From assembly GCF_003116015.1 (NCBI RefSeq), contig NZ_LGQZ01000079.1, positions 107,402 through 171,401 of the forward strand: a stretch of 64,000 nt of DNA. The letters run 5' to 3'. Shown here piece by piece: positions 1 through 8,686 of the stretch. How positions within the stretch are numbered: the stretch's first letter is position 1; every line of letters begins with the position of its first letter. Origin of the DNA: Azospirillum sp. TSO22-1 (GTDB taxonomy: Bacteria; Pseudomonadota; Alphaproteobacteria; Azospirillales; Azospirillaceae). The notes below the pieces were generated by a model. That model had not been told where the DNA came from. It saw only the letters and a list, made by a program, of their open reading frames with translations, and did not search any database. The position numbers and the translations under genes are program-made.

Positions 1-51
1 CGTACGTGGCGGACGGCGTTGTCCGGGTCCGGATCACGCGCGTGAGGGATC

Positions 52-978
52 ATGGCGGGCGCCGCCGACACCCCCCTGGACAGCATCATCGTCGGCGGCG
101 GGCCGGCCGGGCTGACCGCGGCCATCTATCTGGCGCGCTACCGCCGGCGCTTCCTGGTGATCGACGCCGGGGCGCCGCGCGCCGCGTGGATCCCGCTGTC
201 GCACAACCACGCGGGGTTTCCCGACGGCGTCACCGGCATGGACCTGCTGGCCCGCATGCGGGCGCAGGCCAAGCGTTACGGCGCACCGGTGGAGCGCGGC
301 TGCGTCGCCTCGCTACGGAAGAGCGGCGAATTGTTCGTCGCCCGAACCGAGGCCGGCGACGAGGTGGCGGCGCGGACCGCGGTGATGGCGACCGGGGTCA
401 TCGACGTGGAGCCGGTGCTGCCCAACCTCTACCAGGCGGTGCAGCGCGGGCTGATCCGCCACTGCCCGATCTGCGACGGCTTCGAGGTGATCGGGCAGCG
501 GATCGGCGTCCTCGGCCACGGCGCCGACGCGGTGGGGGATGCGCTGTGGATGCGCACCTACACCGACGACGTAACGCTCCTGACCCTGGGCGAGCCGCTC
601 GGCCTGTCCGACGGGGACCGCCGCCGGCTGGCGGGGCGGGGCATCCGCGCCGTGGAGCAGCCGGTGGCCGAGGTGCACGCCGAGGCCGGGCGCATCGCGG
701 CGCTGACCACGGCGGCGGGGGAGCGGCTGGCCTTCGACACGCTCTATTCGGCGCTGGGCGCGGTGCCGCGCACCGATCCGGCGCGGCCGGCGGGGGCGCG
801 GACCGGGGCCAGCGGGCGGTTCGAGGTGGACGCGCACTGCCGCACCGATGTGGAGGGGCTGTTCGCCATCGGCGACGTGGTGGAAGGGCTGAACCAGATC
901 TCCGTCGCCATGGGGCATGCCGCCATCGCCGCCACGACGATCCACCGGACGCTGCTGAAGGAGGAGGGGCGCCTGTAG
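52..978 (+). CDS. Thioredoxin-reductase-like NAD(P)/FAD oxidoreductase
   Basis: Predicted soluble flavoprotein of 308 residues that would move electrons from NAD(P)H through FAD to a redox-active disulfide. An N-terminal FAD Rossmann motif GGGPAGL lies at about residues 14-20, a CPIC pair (C138, C141) sits where thioredoxin reductases carry their active disulfide, and a C-terminal FAD motif reads AIGDVVEG. The length fits the thioredoxin-reductase fold (about 310-320 residues). The ATG at 52 follows a gaggga stretch. The next genes encode terminal oxidase subunits, but a 70-base gap and no shared function argue against a tight link. The divergence from canonical TrxB (CPIC instead of CATC) means the partner protein is unknown. 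Family assignment is good; physiological role is open. Confidence 0.85.
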   Translation: MAGAADTPLDSIIVGGGPAGLTAAIYLARYRRRFLVIDAGAPRAAWIPLSHNHAGFPDGVTGMDLLARMRAQAKRYGAPVERGCVASLRKSGELFVARTEAGDEVAARTAVMATGVIDVEPVLPNLYQAVQRGLIRHCPICDGFEVIGQRIGVLGHGADAVGDALWMRTYTDDVTLLTLGEPLGLSDGDRRRLAGRGIRAVEQPVAEVHAEAGRIAALTTAAGERLAFDTLYSALGAVPRTDPARPAGARTGASGRFEVDAHCRTDVEGLFAIGDVVEGLNQISVAMGHAAIAATTIHRTLLKEEGRL

Positions 979-1048
979 CGGGCAATGAACTTTCCTCCCC
1001 GTTCCGCTGTTCAGCGCTTCAGACGGAATCCAAGGCGCGGGAGGAACG

Positions 1049-1918
1049 ATGAGACGCGCGGGAACTTGGGCCGTGGCGGCCCTGGGCTGGGCTTTGGCCT
1101 GGATGGTGGCGGGGGCGGCGCACGCGCAGGACGCCGCGCCGCCGGTGCGCGGAGAACCGCACAACTGGCAGGTCTGGCACCAGCCCGCCGCCTCGCCGGT
1201 GATGGAGATGATGAACAGCTTCCATCACCTGCTGCTGTGGATCATGGTCGCCATCGTGATCCTGGTGATGGTGCTGATGGGCATCGTCTTCGTGCGCTTC
1301 AACGCCAGGCGCAACCCGGTGCCGTCCCGCACCTCGCACAACACGCTGATCGAGGTGATCTGGACCGTGGTGCCGGTGATCGTCCTGGTGGTGATCGCGG
1401 TGCCGTCGTTCCGGCTGCTCTACTTCCTCGACCGCAACGCCGAGGCGGAGATGACCCTGAAGGTCACCGGCCGGCAATGGTACTGGGACTACGAGTATCC
1501 CGACCAGGGCGGCTTTACCTTCTCCTCCATCATGGTTCCCAGCGAGGAGATCAAGCCCGGCCAGCGCCGCCTGCTGGAGGTGGACAACCGCGTCGTGCTG
1601 CCGGTGGACACCACGGTCCGGGTGCTGATCACCGCCGGCGACGTCATCCATTCCTGGGCGCTGCCGACCTCCGGCATCAAGGACGACGCGGTGCCCGGCC
1701 GCATCAACGAGACGTGGATGCGCATCACCAGGGAGGGCGTCTATTACGGCCAGTGCTCGGAGATCTGCGGCACCAACCACGGCTTCATGCCGATCGCCGT
1801 CGAGGTGGTCTCGAAGGAGCGCTTCGCCCAGTGGGCGGCGCAGGCCAAAGCCAGGTTCGCGGCGCGCGATCCCTCCCCTGAACCCCTGAAGCAGGACGTC
1901 GCCAGCGCCGGGCGCTGA
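1049..1918 (+). CDS. ctaC: Cytochrome c oxidase subunit II
   Basis: Takes electrons from cytochrome c through the binuclear CuA centre and passes them to subunit I. The 289-residue protein has a signal peptide ending near AHAQ (about residue 26), two membrane helices (about 55-80 and 97-120) and a periplasmic cupredoxin domain. CuA ligands are visible: H201 in IHSWALP, then C236, E238, C240 and H244 in QCSEICGTNHGFM, with M247. The aromatic stretch WYWDYEY, the electron entry region, is intact. It lies 22 bases upstream of subunit I. Subunit III and the assembly genes (ctaB, ctaG), which normally follow in alphaproteobacteria, are not in this window. Confidence 0.97.
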   Translation: MRRAGTWAVAALGWALAWMVAGAAHAQDAAPPVRGEPHNWQVWHQPAASPVMEMMNSFHHLLLWIMVAIVILVMVLMGIVFVRFNARRNPVPSRTSHNTLIEVIWTVVPVIVLVVIAVPSFRLLYFLDRNAEAEMTLKVTGRQWYWDYEYPDQGGFTFSSIMVPSEEIKPGQRRLLEVDNRVVLPVDTTVRVLITAGDVIHSWALPTSGIKDDAVPGRINETWMRITREGVYYGQCSEICGTNHGFMPIAVEVVSKERFAQWAAQAKARFAARDPSPEPLKQDVASAGR

Positions 1919-1940
1919 GCGCAGACGAGCGAGGACTGAG

Positions 1941-3533
1941 ATGGCCGAGGCACACGTTCACGACGACCACCATGGTGGCCACCACGCGCCGGGCTTCGCC
2001 GAGCGCTGGCTGTTCTCCACCAACCACAAGGACATCGGCACGCTCTACCTGATCTTCGCCATCATCGCCGCCATCGCCGGACTGGCGTTTTCCGCCATCA
2101 TCCGGGCGGAACTGCAGCACCCCGGCCTGCAGATCGTCGGCGACGGCCAGTTCTGGAACGTCGTGGTCACCGCGCACGGGCTGATCATGGTGTTCTTCGT
2201 GGTCATGCCGGCGCTGATCGGCGGCTTCGGCAACTGGTTCGTGCCGATCATGATCGGCGCGCCGGACATGGCGTTCCCGCGCCTCAACAACATCAGCTTC
2301 TGGCTGCTGGTGCCGGCGTTCATCCTGCTGATGGGCTCGGCCTTCGTCGGCCAGGGGGCGGGGACGGGGTGGACGATCTATCCGCCGCTGTCGTCCTCCA
2401 GCCATCCGGGGCCGTCGGTGGACATGGCGATCTTCGCGCTGCACCTCGCCGGCGCCTCGTCGATCCTGGGGGCGGTCAACTTCATCACGACGATCTTCAA
2501 CATGCGCGCCCCCGGCATGACGCTGCACAAGATGCCGCTGTTCGTCTGGGCGATGCTGGTGACGGCGTTCCTGCTGCTGCTCGCCGTGCCGGTGCTCGGC
2601 GGCGCCATCACCATGCTGCTGACCGACCGCAACTTCGGGACGACCTTCTTCAACCCGGAGGGCGGCGGCGACCCGATCCTGTTCCAGCACCTCTTCTGGT
2701 TCTTCGGCCACCCCGAGGTCTACATCATGATCCTGCCGGGCTTCGGGATCGTCAGCCACGTGGTGTCGACCTTCTCGAAGAAGCCGGTGTTCGGCTATCT
2801 CGGCATGGCCTATGCGATGGTGGCGATCGGCGTCGTCGGCTTCGTCGTGTGGGCGCACCACATGTACACGGTGGGGATGGACGTCGACACGCGCGCCTAC
2901 TTCACCGCGGCGACGATGATCATCGCGGTGCCGACCGGCATCAAGATCTTCAGCTGGATCGCCACCATGTGGGGCGGTTCCATCGAGTTCAAGACGCCGA
3001 TGCTGTTCGCGCTGGGCGTGATCTTCCTGTTCACCATCGGCGGCGTGACCGGCGTGGTGCTGGCCAACGGCGGACTGGACAAGTCGCTGCACGACACCTA
3101 CTTCGTCGTCGCGCACTTCCACTACGTGCTGTCGCTGGGCGCGGTGTTCTCGATCTTCGCCGGCTGGTACTACTGGATCGGCAAGATGAGCGGGCGGCAG
3201 TACCCGGAGCGGTGGGGCAAGGTGCATTTCTGGCTGACCTTCATCGGCGCCAACCTGACCTTCTTCCCGCAGCACTTCCTGGGCGTCGCCGGCATGCCGC
3301 GCCGCATCCCGGACTACCCCGACGCCTTCGTCGGCTGGAACATGGTGTCGAGCCTCGGTTCGTACATCTCGTTCACTGGGCACATCGTCTTCATCGTCAC
3401 GGCGATCTGGACGATCCGGTACGGCCAGCGGGTGGCGGCGAACTACTGGGGCGAGGGCGCCACGACGCTGGAATGGACGCTCTCCAGCCCGCCGCCGCAC
3501 CACCAGTTCGAGCGGCTGCCGATGGTGAAGTGA
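1941..3533 (+). CDS. ctaD: Cytochrome c oxidase subunit I (aa3 type)
   Basis: Catalytic heme-copper subunit that reduces oxygen to water and pumps protons. At 530 residues it has the normal length and about 12 membrane helices. CuB and heme ligands are present: the GHPEVYI motif with H257 cross-linked to Y261 by family analogy, the HH pair in WAHHMYTVG, and the AHFHYVLS motif. The glutamate of HPEVY and the K-channel lysine in TGIKIFSW mark an A1-type oxidase. The histidine-rich N-terminus (VHDDHHGGHH) is common in this family. A 203-base gap follows before fpr, so ctaC-ctaD form a two-gene unit here. Confidence 0.98.
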   Translation: MAEAHVHDDHHGGHHAPGFAERWLFSTNHKDIGTLYLIFAIIAAIAGLAFSAIIRAELQHPGLQIVGDGQFWNVVVTAHGLIMVFFVVMPALIGGFGNWFVPIMIGAPDMAFPRLNNISFWLLVPAFILLMGSAFVGQGAGTGWTIYPPLSSSSHPGPSVDMAIFALHLAGASSILGAVNFITTIFNMRAPGMTLHKMPLFVWAMLVTAFLLLLAVPVLGGAITMLLTDRNFGTTFFNPEGGGDPILFQHLFWFFGHPEVYIMILPGFGIVSHVVSTFSKKPVFGYLGMAYAMVAIGVVGFVVWAHHMYTVGMDVDTRAYFTAATMIIAVPTGIKIFSWIATMWGGSIEFKTPMLFALGVIFLFTIGGVTGVVLANGGLDKSLHDTYFVVAHFHYVLSLGAVFSIFAGWYYWIGKMSGRQYPERWGKVHFWLTFIGANLTFFPQHFLGVAGMPRRIPDYPDAFVGWNMVSSLGSYISFTGHIVFIVTAIWTIRYGQRVAANYWGEGATTLEWTLSSPPPHHQFERLPMVK

Positions 3534-3664
3534 CCTTGCCCGCACGACCGGGGCACCGGCTGTTGGTATTGATGGTGTTGCGAACGATTCCAAGGTGCCG
3601 TGCAAGCTGCGGCCGCTTAACCGCATCATCAATAAGGCCAAAAAATCATGTGAATTGTGAATTA

Positions 3665-3693
3665 TTGACGCGGCAGGCGCTGGGGTAATATTT
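3665..3693 (+). promoter_or_regulatory. Candidate promoter upstream of fpr
   Basis: The 203-base gap after ctaD contains an AT-rich segment unusual for this genome. TTGACG at 3665-3670 could be a -35 element, and the AT-rich TAATATTTAT stretch at 3686-3695 could hold the -10. The start of fpr is about 42 bases further down. Assigned by pattern only; the -10 spacing is ambiguous (15-17 bases). Confidence 0.45.
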
Positions 3694-3736
3694 ATGCCAG
3701 CGTTCTGCGGCGCCATAAAAAACGGATTCTGGCTTC

Positions 3737-4510
3737 ATGAGCAACCTCCTCACGGAACGTGTGCTGCGCGTGCATCATTGGACGGACACGCTGTTCAGCT
3801 TCCAGACCACGCGCGACCAGTCGTTCCGCTTCGAGAACGGGCAGTTCACGATGATCGGGCTGGAGGTCGGGGGCAAGCCGCTGCTGCGCGCCTACTCCAT
3901 GGCGTCCGCCAACTACGAGGACACGCTGGAGTTCTTCTCCATCAAGGTGCCGAACGGGCCGCTGACCTCGCGCCTGCAGCACCTCAAGGAAGGCGACCCG
4001 ATCATCATCAGCCGCAAGGCGACGGGCACGCTGCTGGTCGACAACCTGCTGCCGGGCAAGACGCTGTACCTGCTCTCCACCGGCACCGGGTTGGCGCCGT
4101 TCATGAGCATCATCAAGGATCCCGAGGTGTACGAGCGCTTCGAGCGCATCGTGCTGACCCACACCTGCCGCACGGTGGGCGAACTGGCCTACCAGGAGCT
4201 GATCCGGGACGCTCTGCCGGAGAACGAGTTCTTCGGCGAGGGCGTGCGCGAGAAGCTGACCTACTACCCGACCGTGACGCGCGAGCCGTTCCGCACCGAG
4301 GGCCGCATCACCGACCTGATCCGCTCCGGCCGGCTGTTCGCCGACGTCGGGACCACGCCGCTGGATCCGGAGAACGACCGCGTGATGATCTGCGGCAGCC
4401 CGGAGATGCTGACCGACACGGTCAACCTCCTGGAGGAGCGCGGCTTCGAGGAAGGCTCGAGCGGCGAGCCGGGCCACTACGTGGTCGAGAAGGCGTTCGT
4501 CGAGCGATAA
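3737..4510 (+). CDS. fpr: Ferredoxin--NADP reductase
   Basis: FAD enzyme of 257 residues that exchanges electrons between NADP(H) and ferredoxin or flavodoxin, often linked to oxidative stress or Fe-S supply. The FAD-binding RAYSMAS motif is at about residues 52-58, the NADP-binding STGTGLAPF at about 114-122, and the C-terminus VEKAFVER matches the short bacterial FPR class. There is no strong Shine-Dalgarno before the ATG. The preceding gap carries its own candidate promoter, so it is probably transcribed separately from the cytochrome oxidase genes. Confidence 0.95.
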   Translation: MSNLLTERVLRVHHWTDTLFSFQTTRDQSFRFENGQFTMIGLEVGGKPLLRAYSMASANYEDTLEFFSIKVPNGPLTSRLQHLKEGDPIIISRKATGTLLVDNLLPGKTLYLLSTGTGLAPFMSIIKDPEVYERFERIVLTHTCRTVGELAYQELIRDALPENEFFGEGVREKLTYYPTVTREPFRTEGRITDLIRSGRLFADVGTTPLDPENDRVMICGSPEMLTDTVNLLEERGFEEGSSGEPGHYVVEKAFVER

Positions 4511-4616
4511 CCGGCGAACGCTGAGACAACGGTTGCTGAGGCATTTGGCGTCCTGGACAAACCGGCCGTTGCTCCCCTAGAAGCGACGGCAGCGAGGCCG
4601 CAAGTCCGGGACAGCC

Positions 4617-5783
4617 ATGACGTTCGAACGCCGCATCCTCCTGCTCGTCGCCGGCCTGCTGGCGCTGGCCGTCGCGGCCACCGCCGGGGCGCTGACCTGG
4701 GGCGTGCGCGACGCCGCCCACGGCCGCGCCCGCGCCGAGGCCGAACGCGCCGCACGGCATCTCGCCCAATCCGCGCAACTCATCCGCACCATCCCGGCCG
4801 AGGTGGACGCGGCGGTGACCGAGCAGATCGTCGCCCAGGCGGCGCTGGTGGCGCAGTACGCCGCCTCGGCCGAAGGCGCCAAGCTGCCGGTCAAGGCGGT
4901 GACCGACCGGCTGAAGGCGGTGACCGACTCCACCGCGCTCAAGGACATCCAGATCACCGATTCCCGCGGCAAGGTGGTGCTGGGCAGCGCGCCGAACCTC
5001 GACGTCACCTTCACGCCGGACGGCAAGGGCGCCGCCTTCTACGGCCTGCTGTCGCGCAGCCCGGCCCAGGTCGTCGCTCCTGCCGCCAAGCGCGAGGACG
5101 GCCGCACCGTCCGGAGCGTCGGCGTCGCCGGCGCCGACAAGCCGCGCATCGTGCAGGTGACGGCCGACGTCGGCCGCCTCACCGACATCGCCAAGCGCCT
5201 GGGTACCCTCGACCGCGCCGTCGCCGACGCGCTGTCCGGCGGCGCTGCGGCTGCCTGGGTGCTGGGCGGCGACGCGGCGGTGCTGGCGCGCGGCGGTCAC
5301 GCCGAGGCACAGCTCTCCCCGGCCGAGCTGGAGGTTGCCAAGGGCGCGCGGAAGCCCGCCCTGGTGGCCGATGGCGGTGCGCTGAGCGCGGTGGCGCCGG
5401 TGGAGGGCGGCGGGGCCGCGGTGGTGCGCGTGGCGCTGCCGGGGCTGCCGGCCACGCTGTGGATCGGGCTGGCGGCCGGCGCGCTGGCGGTGATTCTGGG
5501 CGTCTGGGCGGTGTGGCTGGCGCTGCGGCGGCAGACGGCGGCGCTGGCGACGCTGACCGGAGCGGCGACGGCCATGGAGAACGGCCGCTTCAACCCCTTC
5601 ACCCTCGACCCGCTGCGCGAGCGCCCGGACGAGGTCGGCCGGCTGGCCCGCGCCTTCCGCGCCATGGCCGCCTCCATCGACGCGCGCGAGCAGGGATTGG
5701 AGGCGGAACTCCAGCTGCGCGCGGCGAAGCTGGAGCAGACCGCCGAGAAGCTGAAGGCCGAACCTTCGGTGGCGGAACCCTGA
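4617..5783 (+). CDS. Membrane protein with periplasmic sensor-like region and HAMP domain
   Basis: A 388-residue inner-membrane protein: an N-terminal helix (about 5-27), a roughly 250-residue periplasmic region resembling a Cache/dCache sensor, a second helix (about 277-300) and a cytoplasmic HAMP-like segment (about 300-355; ATAMENGRFN and RPDEVGRLARAFRAM). It ends in a short charged coiled coil. It has the front half of a chemoreceptor or histidine kinase, but no methyl-accepting, kinase or GGDEF domain follows. The cytochrome b561 gene starts 74 bases downstream. Role unknown; it may signal through a partner protein. Confidence 0.75.
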   Translation: MTFERRILLLVAGLLALAVAATAGALTWGVRDAAHGRARAEAERAARHLAQSAQLIRTIPAEVDAAVTEQIVAQAALVAQYAASAEGAKLPVKAVTDRLKAVTDSTALKDIQITDSRGKVVLGSAPNLDVTFTPDGKGAAFYGLLSRSPAQVVAPAAKREDGRTVRSVGVAGADKPRIVQVTADVGRLTDIAKRLGTLDRAVADALSGGAAAAWVLGGDAAVLARGGHAEAQLSPAELEVAKGARKPALVADGGALSAVAPVEGGGAAVVRVALPGLPATLWIGLAAGALAVILGVWAVWLALRRQTAALATLTGAATAMENGRFNPFTLDPLRERPDEVGRLARAFRAMAASIDAREQGLEAELQLRAAKLEQTAEKLKAEPSVAEP

Positions 5784-5857
5784 ACGATCTGTTCAGTTTG
5801 GGTTCAGCCGGGGTACGGTATGGTGTCCTCCAGATGCTGAGAGGCAAGGAGAGAGCC

Positions 5858-6436
5858 GTGACCGATTCCGTTCCGAAGACCCGCTACGACCTTGGCATGC
5901 AGGCGCTGCACTGGGCGACCGCCCTGGCGATCGTCGGCGCCTTCGTGCTGATCCAGGTGGTCGAGGGGCTGCCCAAGGGCGACACCCGGGCCTTCATGAT
6001 GGGCCTGCACAAGTCGTTCGGCGTCACCGCGCTGACGCTGGTCCTGATCCGCGTGGCGTGGCGCCACCTCAGCCCGCCGCCGGCCCTGCCGCCGATGGCC
6101 CCGTGGATGGAGAGGGCGAGCCATTGGGCGCACGTGGCGCTCTACGTGCTGATGGTGGCGGTGCCGGTGGTGGGCATGGTGATGTCGTGGTCGGGCGGGC
6201 GGCCGATCGCCGTGTTCGGCCTGTTCACGCTGCCGACCCTGCTGCCGCCCAATCCGGGGCTGAAAGAGGCCGCCGAGGGGGTGCACGAGGTGCTGGGCAA
6301 CGCGATCCTGATCCTCGCCGGGCTGCACGCGGTGGCCGCGCTGGTGCACCAATACGTGCTGAAGGACGGCGTGCTGGCGCGCATGCTGCCGTGGGGAAAC
6401 AACCCTCTCCCGCCCCGGGAGAGGGTGGCGCCGTAA
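5858..6436 (+). CDS. Cytochrome b561
   Basis: Four-helix inner-membrane di-heme cytochrome b561 (192 residues), likely passing electrons from quinol to periplasmic acceptors. Histidines typical of heme ligation occur in QALHWATAL, MGLHKSFG, ASHWAHVAL and AGLHAVAALVH. The GTG at 5858 is preferred: it follows GGAGAG with a short spacer, and the protein then begins just before the conserved TRYDLGMQALHW. An ATG at 5834 would add 8 residues. The last dozen codons and the stop fall inside the palindromic repeat that begins at 6413, so the C-terminal tail is repeat-encoded. Confidence 0.9.
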   Translation: MTDSVPKTRYDLGMQALHWATALAIVGAFVLIQVVEGLPKGDTRAFMMGLHKSFGVTALTLVLIRVAWRHLSPPPALPPMAPWMERASHWAHVALYVLMVAVPVVGMVMSWSGGRPIAVFGLFTLPTLLPPNPGLKEAAEGVHEVLGNAILILAGLHAVAALVHQYVLKDGVLARMLPWGNNPLPPRERVAP

Positions 6437-6610
6437 GGCGCCGGGTGAGGGTGCGGTCATGAATCCTTGATGCAACCCTCACCCTCCCGCTTGTTCCGAG
6501 CGGGCCCCTCCACCGGCCGCCCGCAAGTCGGGCGACCGCGTTCCGCCTACGATCGCCTTCGGTGCTCGTTGCCTACGGCATCGGCTCCACGCTCCCGGGA
6601 CGGGAGAGGG
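6413..6610. repeat. Large intergenic palindromic repeat (CCCTCTCCCGCCCC family)
   Basis: Starts with CCCTCTCCCGCCCCGGGAG and closes with a matching CGGGACGGGAGAGGG, with internal inverted segments such as GGCGCCGTAAGGCGCC. The same sequence family recurs at 8471-8601. It overlaps the end of the cytochrome b561 gene and stops 5 bases before the stop of the convergent small gene, so it separates two converging transcripts. Confidence 0.8.
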
Positions 6611-6614
6611 ATTT

Positions 6615-6935
6615 TCAGTGCCGGCTGGCCTTGTGGTCGCCGTGGGCGCGCTTCTCGGCGGTGTCGCGGCCGATCAGCTTGTTGAAGTTCGACCCCTCCT
6701 CGTAGAGCAGCGCCAACTGCGAGTCGTCGAACTGCCTGAAGAACTCGTCCCAGCCGATCTCCTCCAACTCGTCGTGGTCGCTCTGGCGCGCCTTGGGGAA
6801 CATCAGGCGCAGTAGGCCGACTCCTGTCCTGCGGGCCTTGCCCTCGCCGTGCGTGCTGCGCACGACGGCGGGCTTGCCGCCATGCTGCTCGGCCCAGTGA
6901 CGGATCTTCTCGTGGTCGGTCGTGGTCTTGGCCAT
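6615..6935 (-). CDS. Small conserved protein paired with topoisomerase IB
   Basis: A 106-residue soluble acidic/basic protein starting MAKTTTDHEKIRHWAEQHGG, with LEEIGWDEFFRQFDDSQLALLYE and FNKLIG near the end. I recall this as a small family often found near topoisomerase IB genes and frequently mislabelled 1,4-alpha-glucan branching enzyme; no glycosyl hydrolase fold could fit in this length. It lies 47 bases downstream of the topoisomerase gene on the same strand, suggesting an operon. The start is the ATG at 6935 behind a good purine-rich site. Biochemical function unknown. Confidence 0.75.
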   Translation of the reverse strand: MAKTTTDHEKIRHWAEQHGGKPAVVRSTHGEGKARRTGVGLLRLMFPKARQSDHDELEEIGWDEFFRQFDDSQLALLYEEGSNFNKLIGRDTAEKRAHGDHKASRH

Positions 6936-6982
6936 GGCGGCCTCCCTTCGCGGTGGCACCTCTGGGAGTCGAACAGCCGGCC

Positions 6983-8113
6983 TCACGCGGCGTTGCGTCT
7001 GCGGTTTTTCCGACTTTGGGCGCCCTCCCGCGCCCGCGACGCCCGCTCGCGCTCCAGCCGCTCGTGCAGGAAGGCGAGCACCGCCGCCTCCTCGCCCTTC
7101 AGCCCGTGCAGGTCGTCGCGCAGTTCGGCCTCCACCTCGGCCTTCAGCGCGTCGAGCAGCGTGCCCTCCAGGTAGGCGTCGAGCACCTCGGGATGGACGT
7201 AGCTCTTGCGGCAGACGCTGACCGTGTTGCCGAGGCGCGCCGCCACCCGCTCGATGGCGCGGGTGACGTTGCGCTTTGCCTTGGCCCTGCTGTCGAAGCT
7301 CTCGAACTCCCGCAGCGCCAGCGCGGCCAGCACGGTGCCGGCCCAGGTGCGGAAGTCCTTGGCGGTGAAGTCCTCGCCGGTGATGGCGCGCAGGTAGTCG
7401 TTGACGTCGCCCGACGTGACCGCGTGGCGCTGGCCATCCTCGCCGACGTACTGGAACAGCTCGTCGCCCGGCAGGTCGCGGCAGGCGCGGACGATGCGGG
7501 CGAGGCGGCGGTCCTTCAGCTCGACCTCCCACTCCTTGCCGGACTTGCCCTTGAAGGCGAAGCGGATCTGCGCGCCCTCGACCTCGGCGTGGCCGTCGCG
7601 CAGCGTGGTGAGGCCGTAGCTGCGGTTCTCGCGCGCGTAGGTCTCGTTGCCGACGCGGATCAGCGTGGTCTCCAGCAGGCGCACCACGGTGGCCAGCACC
7701 TTCTCCCGCGTCAGGCCGCGCTGCGACAGATCCTCTTCGACCTGCGCGCGGATCTTCGGCAGCGCCCGGCAGAACTCCAGCATGCGGCCGAACTTGGTGC
7801 CCTCGCGCAGCTCGGTCCAGCGCGGGTGGTAGCGGTACTGCTTGCGCCCCCTGGCGTCGCGGCCGGTGGCCTGGAGGTGGCCCTCCGGGTCGGTGCAGAT
7901 CCACACGCCGGTGTAGGCGGGGGGGATCGCCAGCTTGCGGATGCGCGCCAGCGTGTCCTCCTCGGTCACCGTGGTTCCGTCGGGCCATCGGTAGCTGAAA
8001 CCCTTGCCGGCGCGGCGCCGGCGGATGCCCGGCTCCTCGTCGGAGACGTAGGTCAGCCCGGCGCAGGCGGCGGCCTGTTGCGGGTCGGCGGGATCGGGGG
8101 AGTATGCGTCCAT
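6983..8113 (-). CDS. DNA topoisomerase IB
   Basis: A 376-residue bacterial/poxvirus-type topoisomerase IB that relaxes supercoils by nicking one strand through a 3'-phosphotyrosine. An N-terminal domain (GFSYRWPDG, IPPAYTGVWIC, GRKQYRYHPRW) is followed by the catalytic domain: R and K residues in RVGNETYARENRSYGLTTL, the region RTWAGTV, and the nucleophile Y305 in RKSYVHPEVL. The basic tail RKNRRRN is typical. The ATG at 8113 is chosen because the conserved part begins just after it; the frame stays open upstream only because of GC bias. It is divergent from the small gene starting at 8199. Confidence 0.95.
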   Translation of the reverse strand: MDAYSPDPADPQQAAACAGLTYVSDEEPGIRRRRAGKGFSYRWPDGTTVTEEDTLARIRKLAIPPAYTGVWICTDPEGHLQATGRDARGRKQYRYHPRWTELREGTKFGRMLEFCRALPKIRAQVEEDLSQRGLTREKVLATVVRLLETTLIRVGNETYARENRSYGLTTLRDGHAEVEGAQIRFAFKGKSGKEWEVELKDRRLARIVRACRDLPGDELFQYVGEDGQRHAVTSGDVNDYLRAITGEDFTAKDFRTWAGTVLAALALREFESFDSRAKAKRNVTRAIERVAARLGNTVSVCRKSYVHPEVLDAYLEGTLLDALKAEVEAELRDDLHGLKGEEAAVLAFLHERLERERASRAREGAQSRKNRRRNAA

Positions 8114-8198
8114 GCCAGCACAACGGCGCGCCGCCGCGCTTGTTGCCGTCATGGGGAAGCGGCTATCGTGCTGCGCCGCACAAGAAGGAGCCAAGGGC

Positions 8199-8468
8199 AT
8201 GGACGAGACCAAGCTGACCGCCGCTCTGCCGAACCTCGACGTGCAGATCGTGCACCGCGCGCTGCCCGAGCAGAACGCCGAGGCCATCTCCATCACCTTC
8301 ACGGCGACGCCGAACTTCGAGGCCGCGTCGAGGATGTTGGCGCCGAACCTGCCGCTGCTGGCGCTGTGGATGGCGCCGATGCAGGCGTGGACCGGGCTGG
8401 TGCAGCAGGCGTGGGCGCCCTGGCTGAACGTCATGGGCGCGGGGGCGAGGCTGCTGGAGCGGAAGTAA
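8199..8468 (+). CDS. Small hypothetical protein
   Basis: An 89-residue protein with an AAGGAG ribosome-binding site 8 bases before the ATG at 8199. It begins MDETKLTAALPNLDVQIVHR and has a tryptophan-rich amphipathic or hydrophobic middle (LPLLALWMAPMQAWTGLVQQAWAPW). The pattern is reminiscent of small phasin-like or membrane-associated proteins, but there is no clear family match. It diverges from topoisomerase IB with an 85-base gap and is followed by a palindromic repeat. Confidence 0.65.
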   Translation: MDETKLTAALPNLDVQIVHRALPEQNAEAISITFTATPNFEAASRMLAPNLPLLALWMAPMQAWTGLVQQAWAPWLNVMGAGARLLERK

Positions 8469-8470
8469 AG

Positions 8471-8601
8471 CCCCTCTCCCGCCCCGGGAGAGGGAGGGGC
8501 CCGCTCGGGACGAGCGGGAGGGTGAGGGCGCCTTCAAGGATCCTTGGTTTTACCCTCACCCGACGCCTTCGGCGCCACCCTCTCCCGGGGCGGGAGAGGG
8601 G
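8471..8601. repeat. Large intergenic palindromic repeat (same family as 6413-6610)
   Basis: Begins CCCCTCTCCCGCCCCGGGAG and ends with CTCTCCCGGGGCGGGAGAGG, so the outer ends are inverted copies. Inner blocks GGGCCCGCTC/GAGCGGG and GACGCC/GGCGCC form smaller stems. It starts 3 bases after the stop of the 89-residue gene and could act as a transcript end. Confidence 0.8.
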
Positions 8602-8686
8602 TTATGGTGACCATTTCCGGCCCTTAGCCAATCGTTAGGAGTAGAGGTCCAGCCTCCGCAGGATATCCCGCGCGGAGGGTGGCCTC

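Noticed and set aside
1785..3716. 643-codon open frame on the minus strand
   Set aside because: Antisense to cytochrome oxidase subunit I; composition is Arg/His/Asp-rich, typical of GC-rich shadow frames, with no family pattern.
6615..6935. 1,4-alpha-glucan branching enzyme
   Set aside because: This label is often given to the family, but 106 residues cannot hold a GH13 fold, and no catalytic motif is present.
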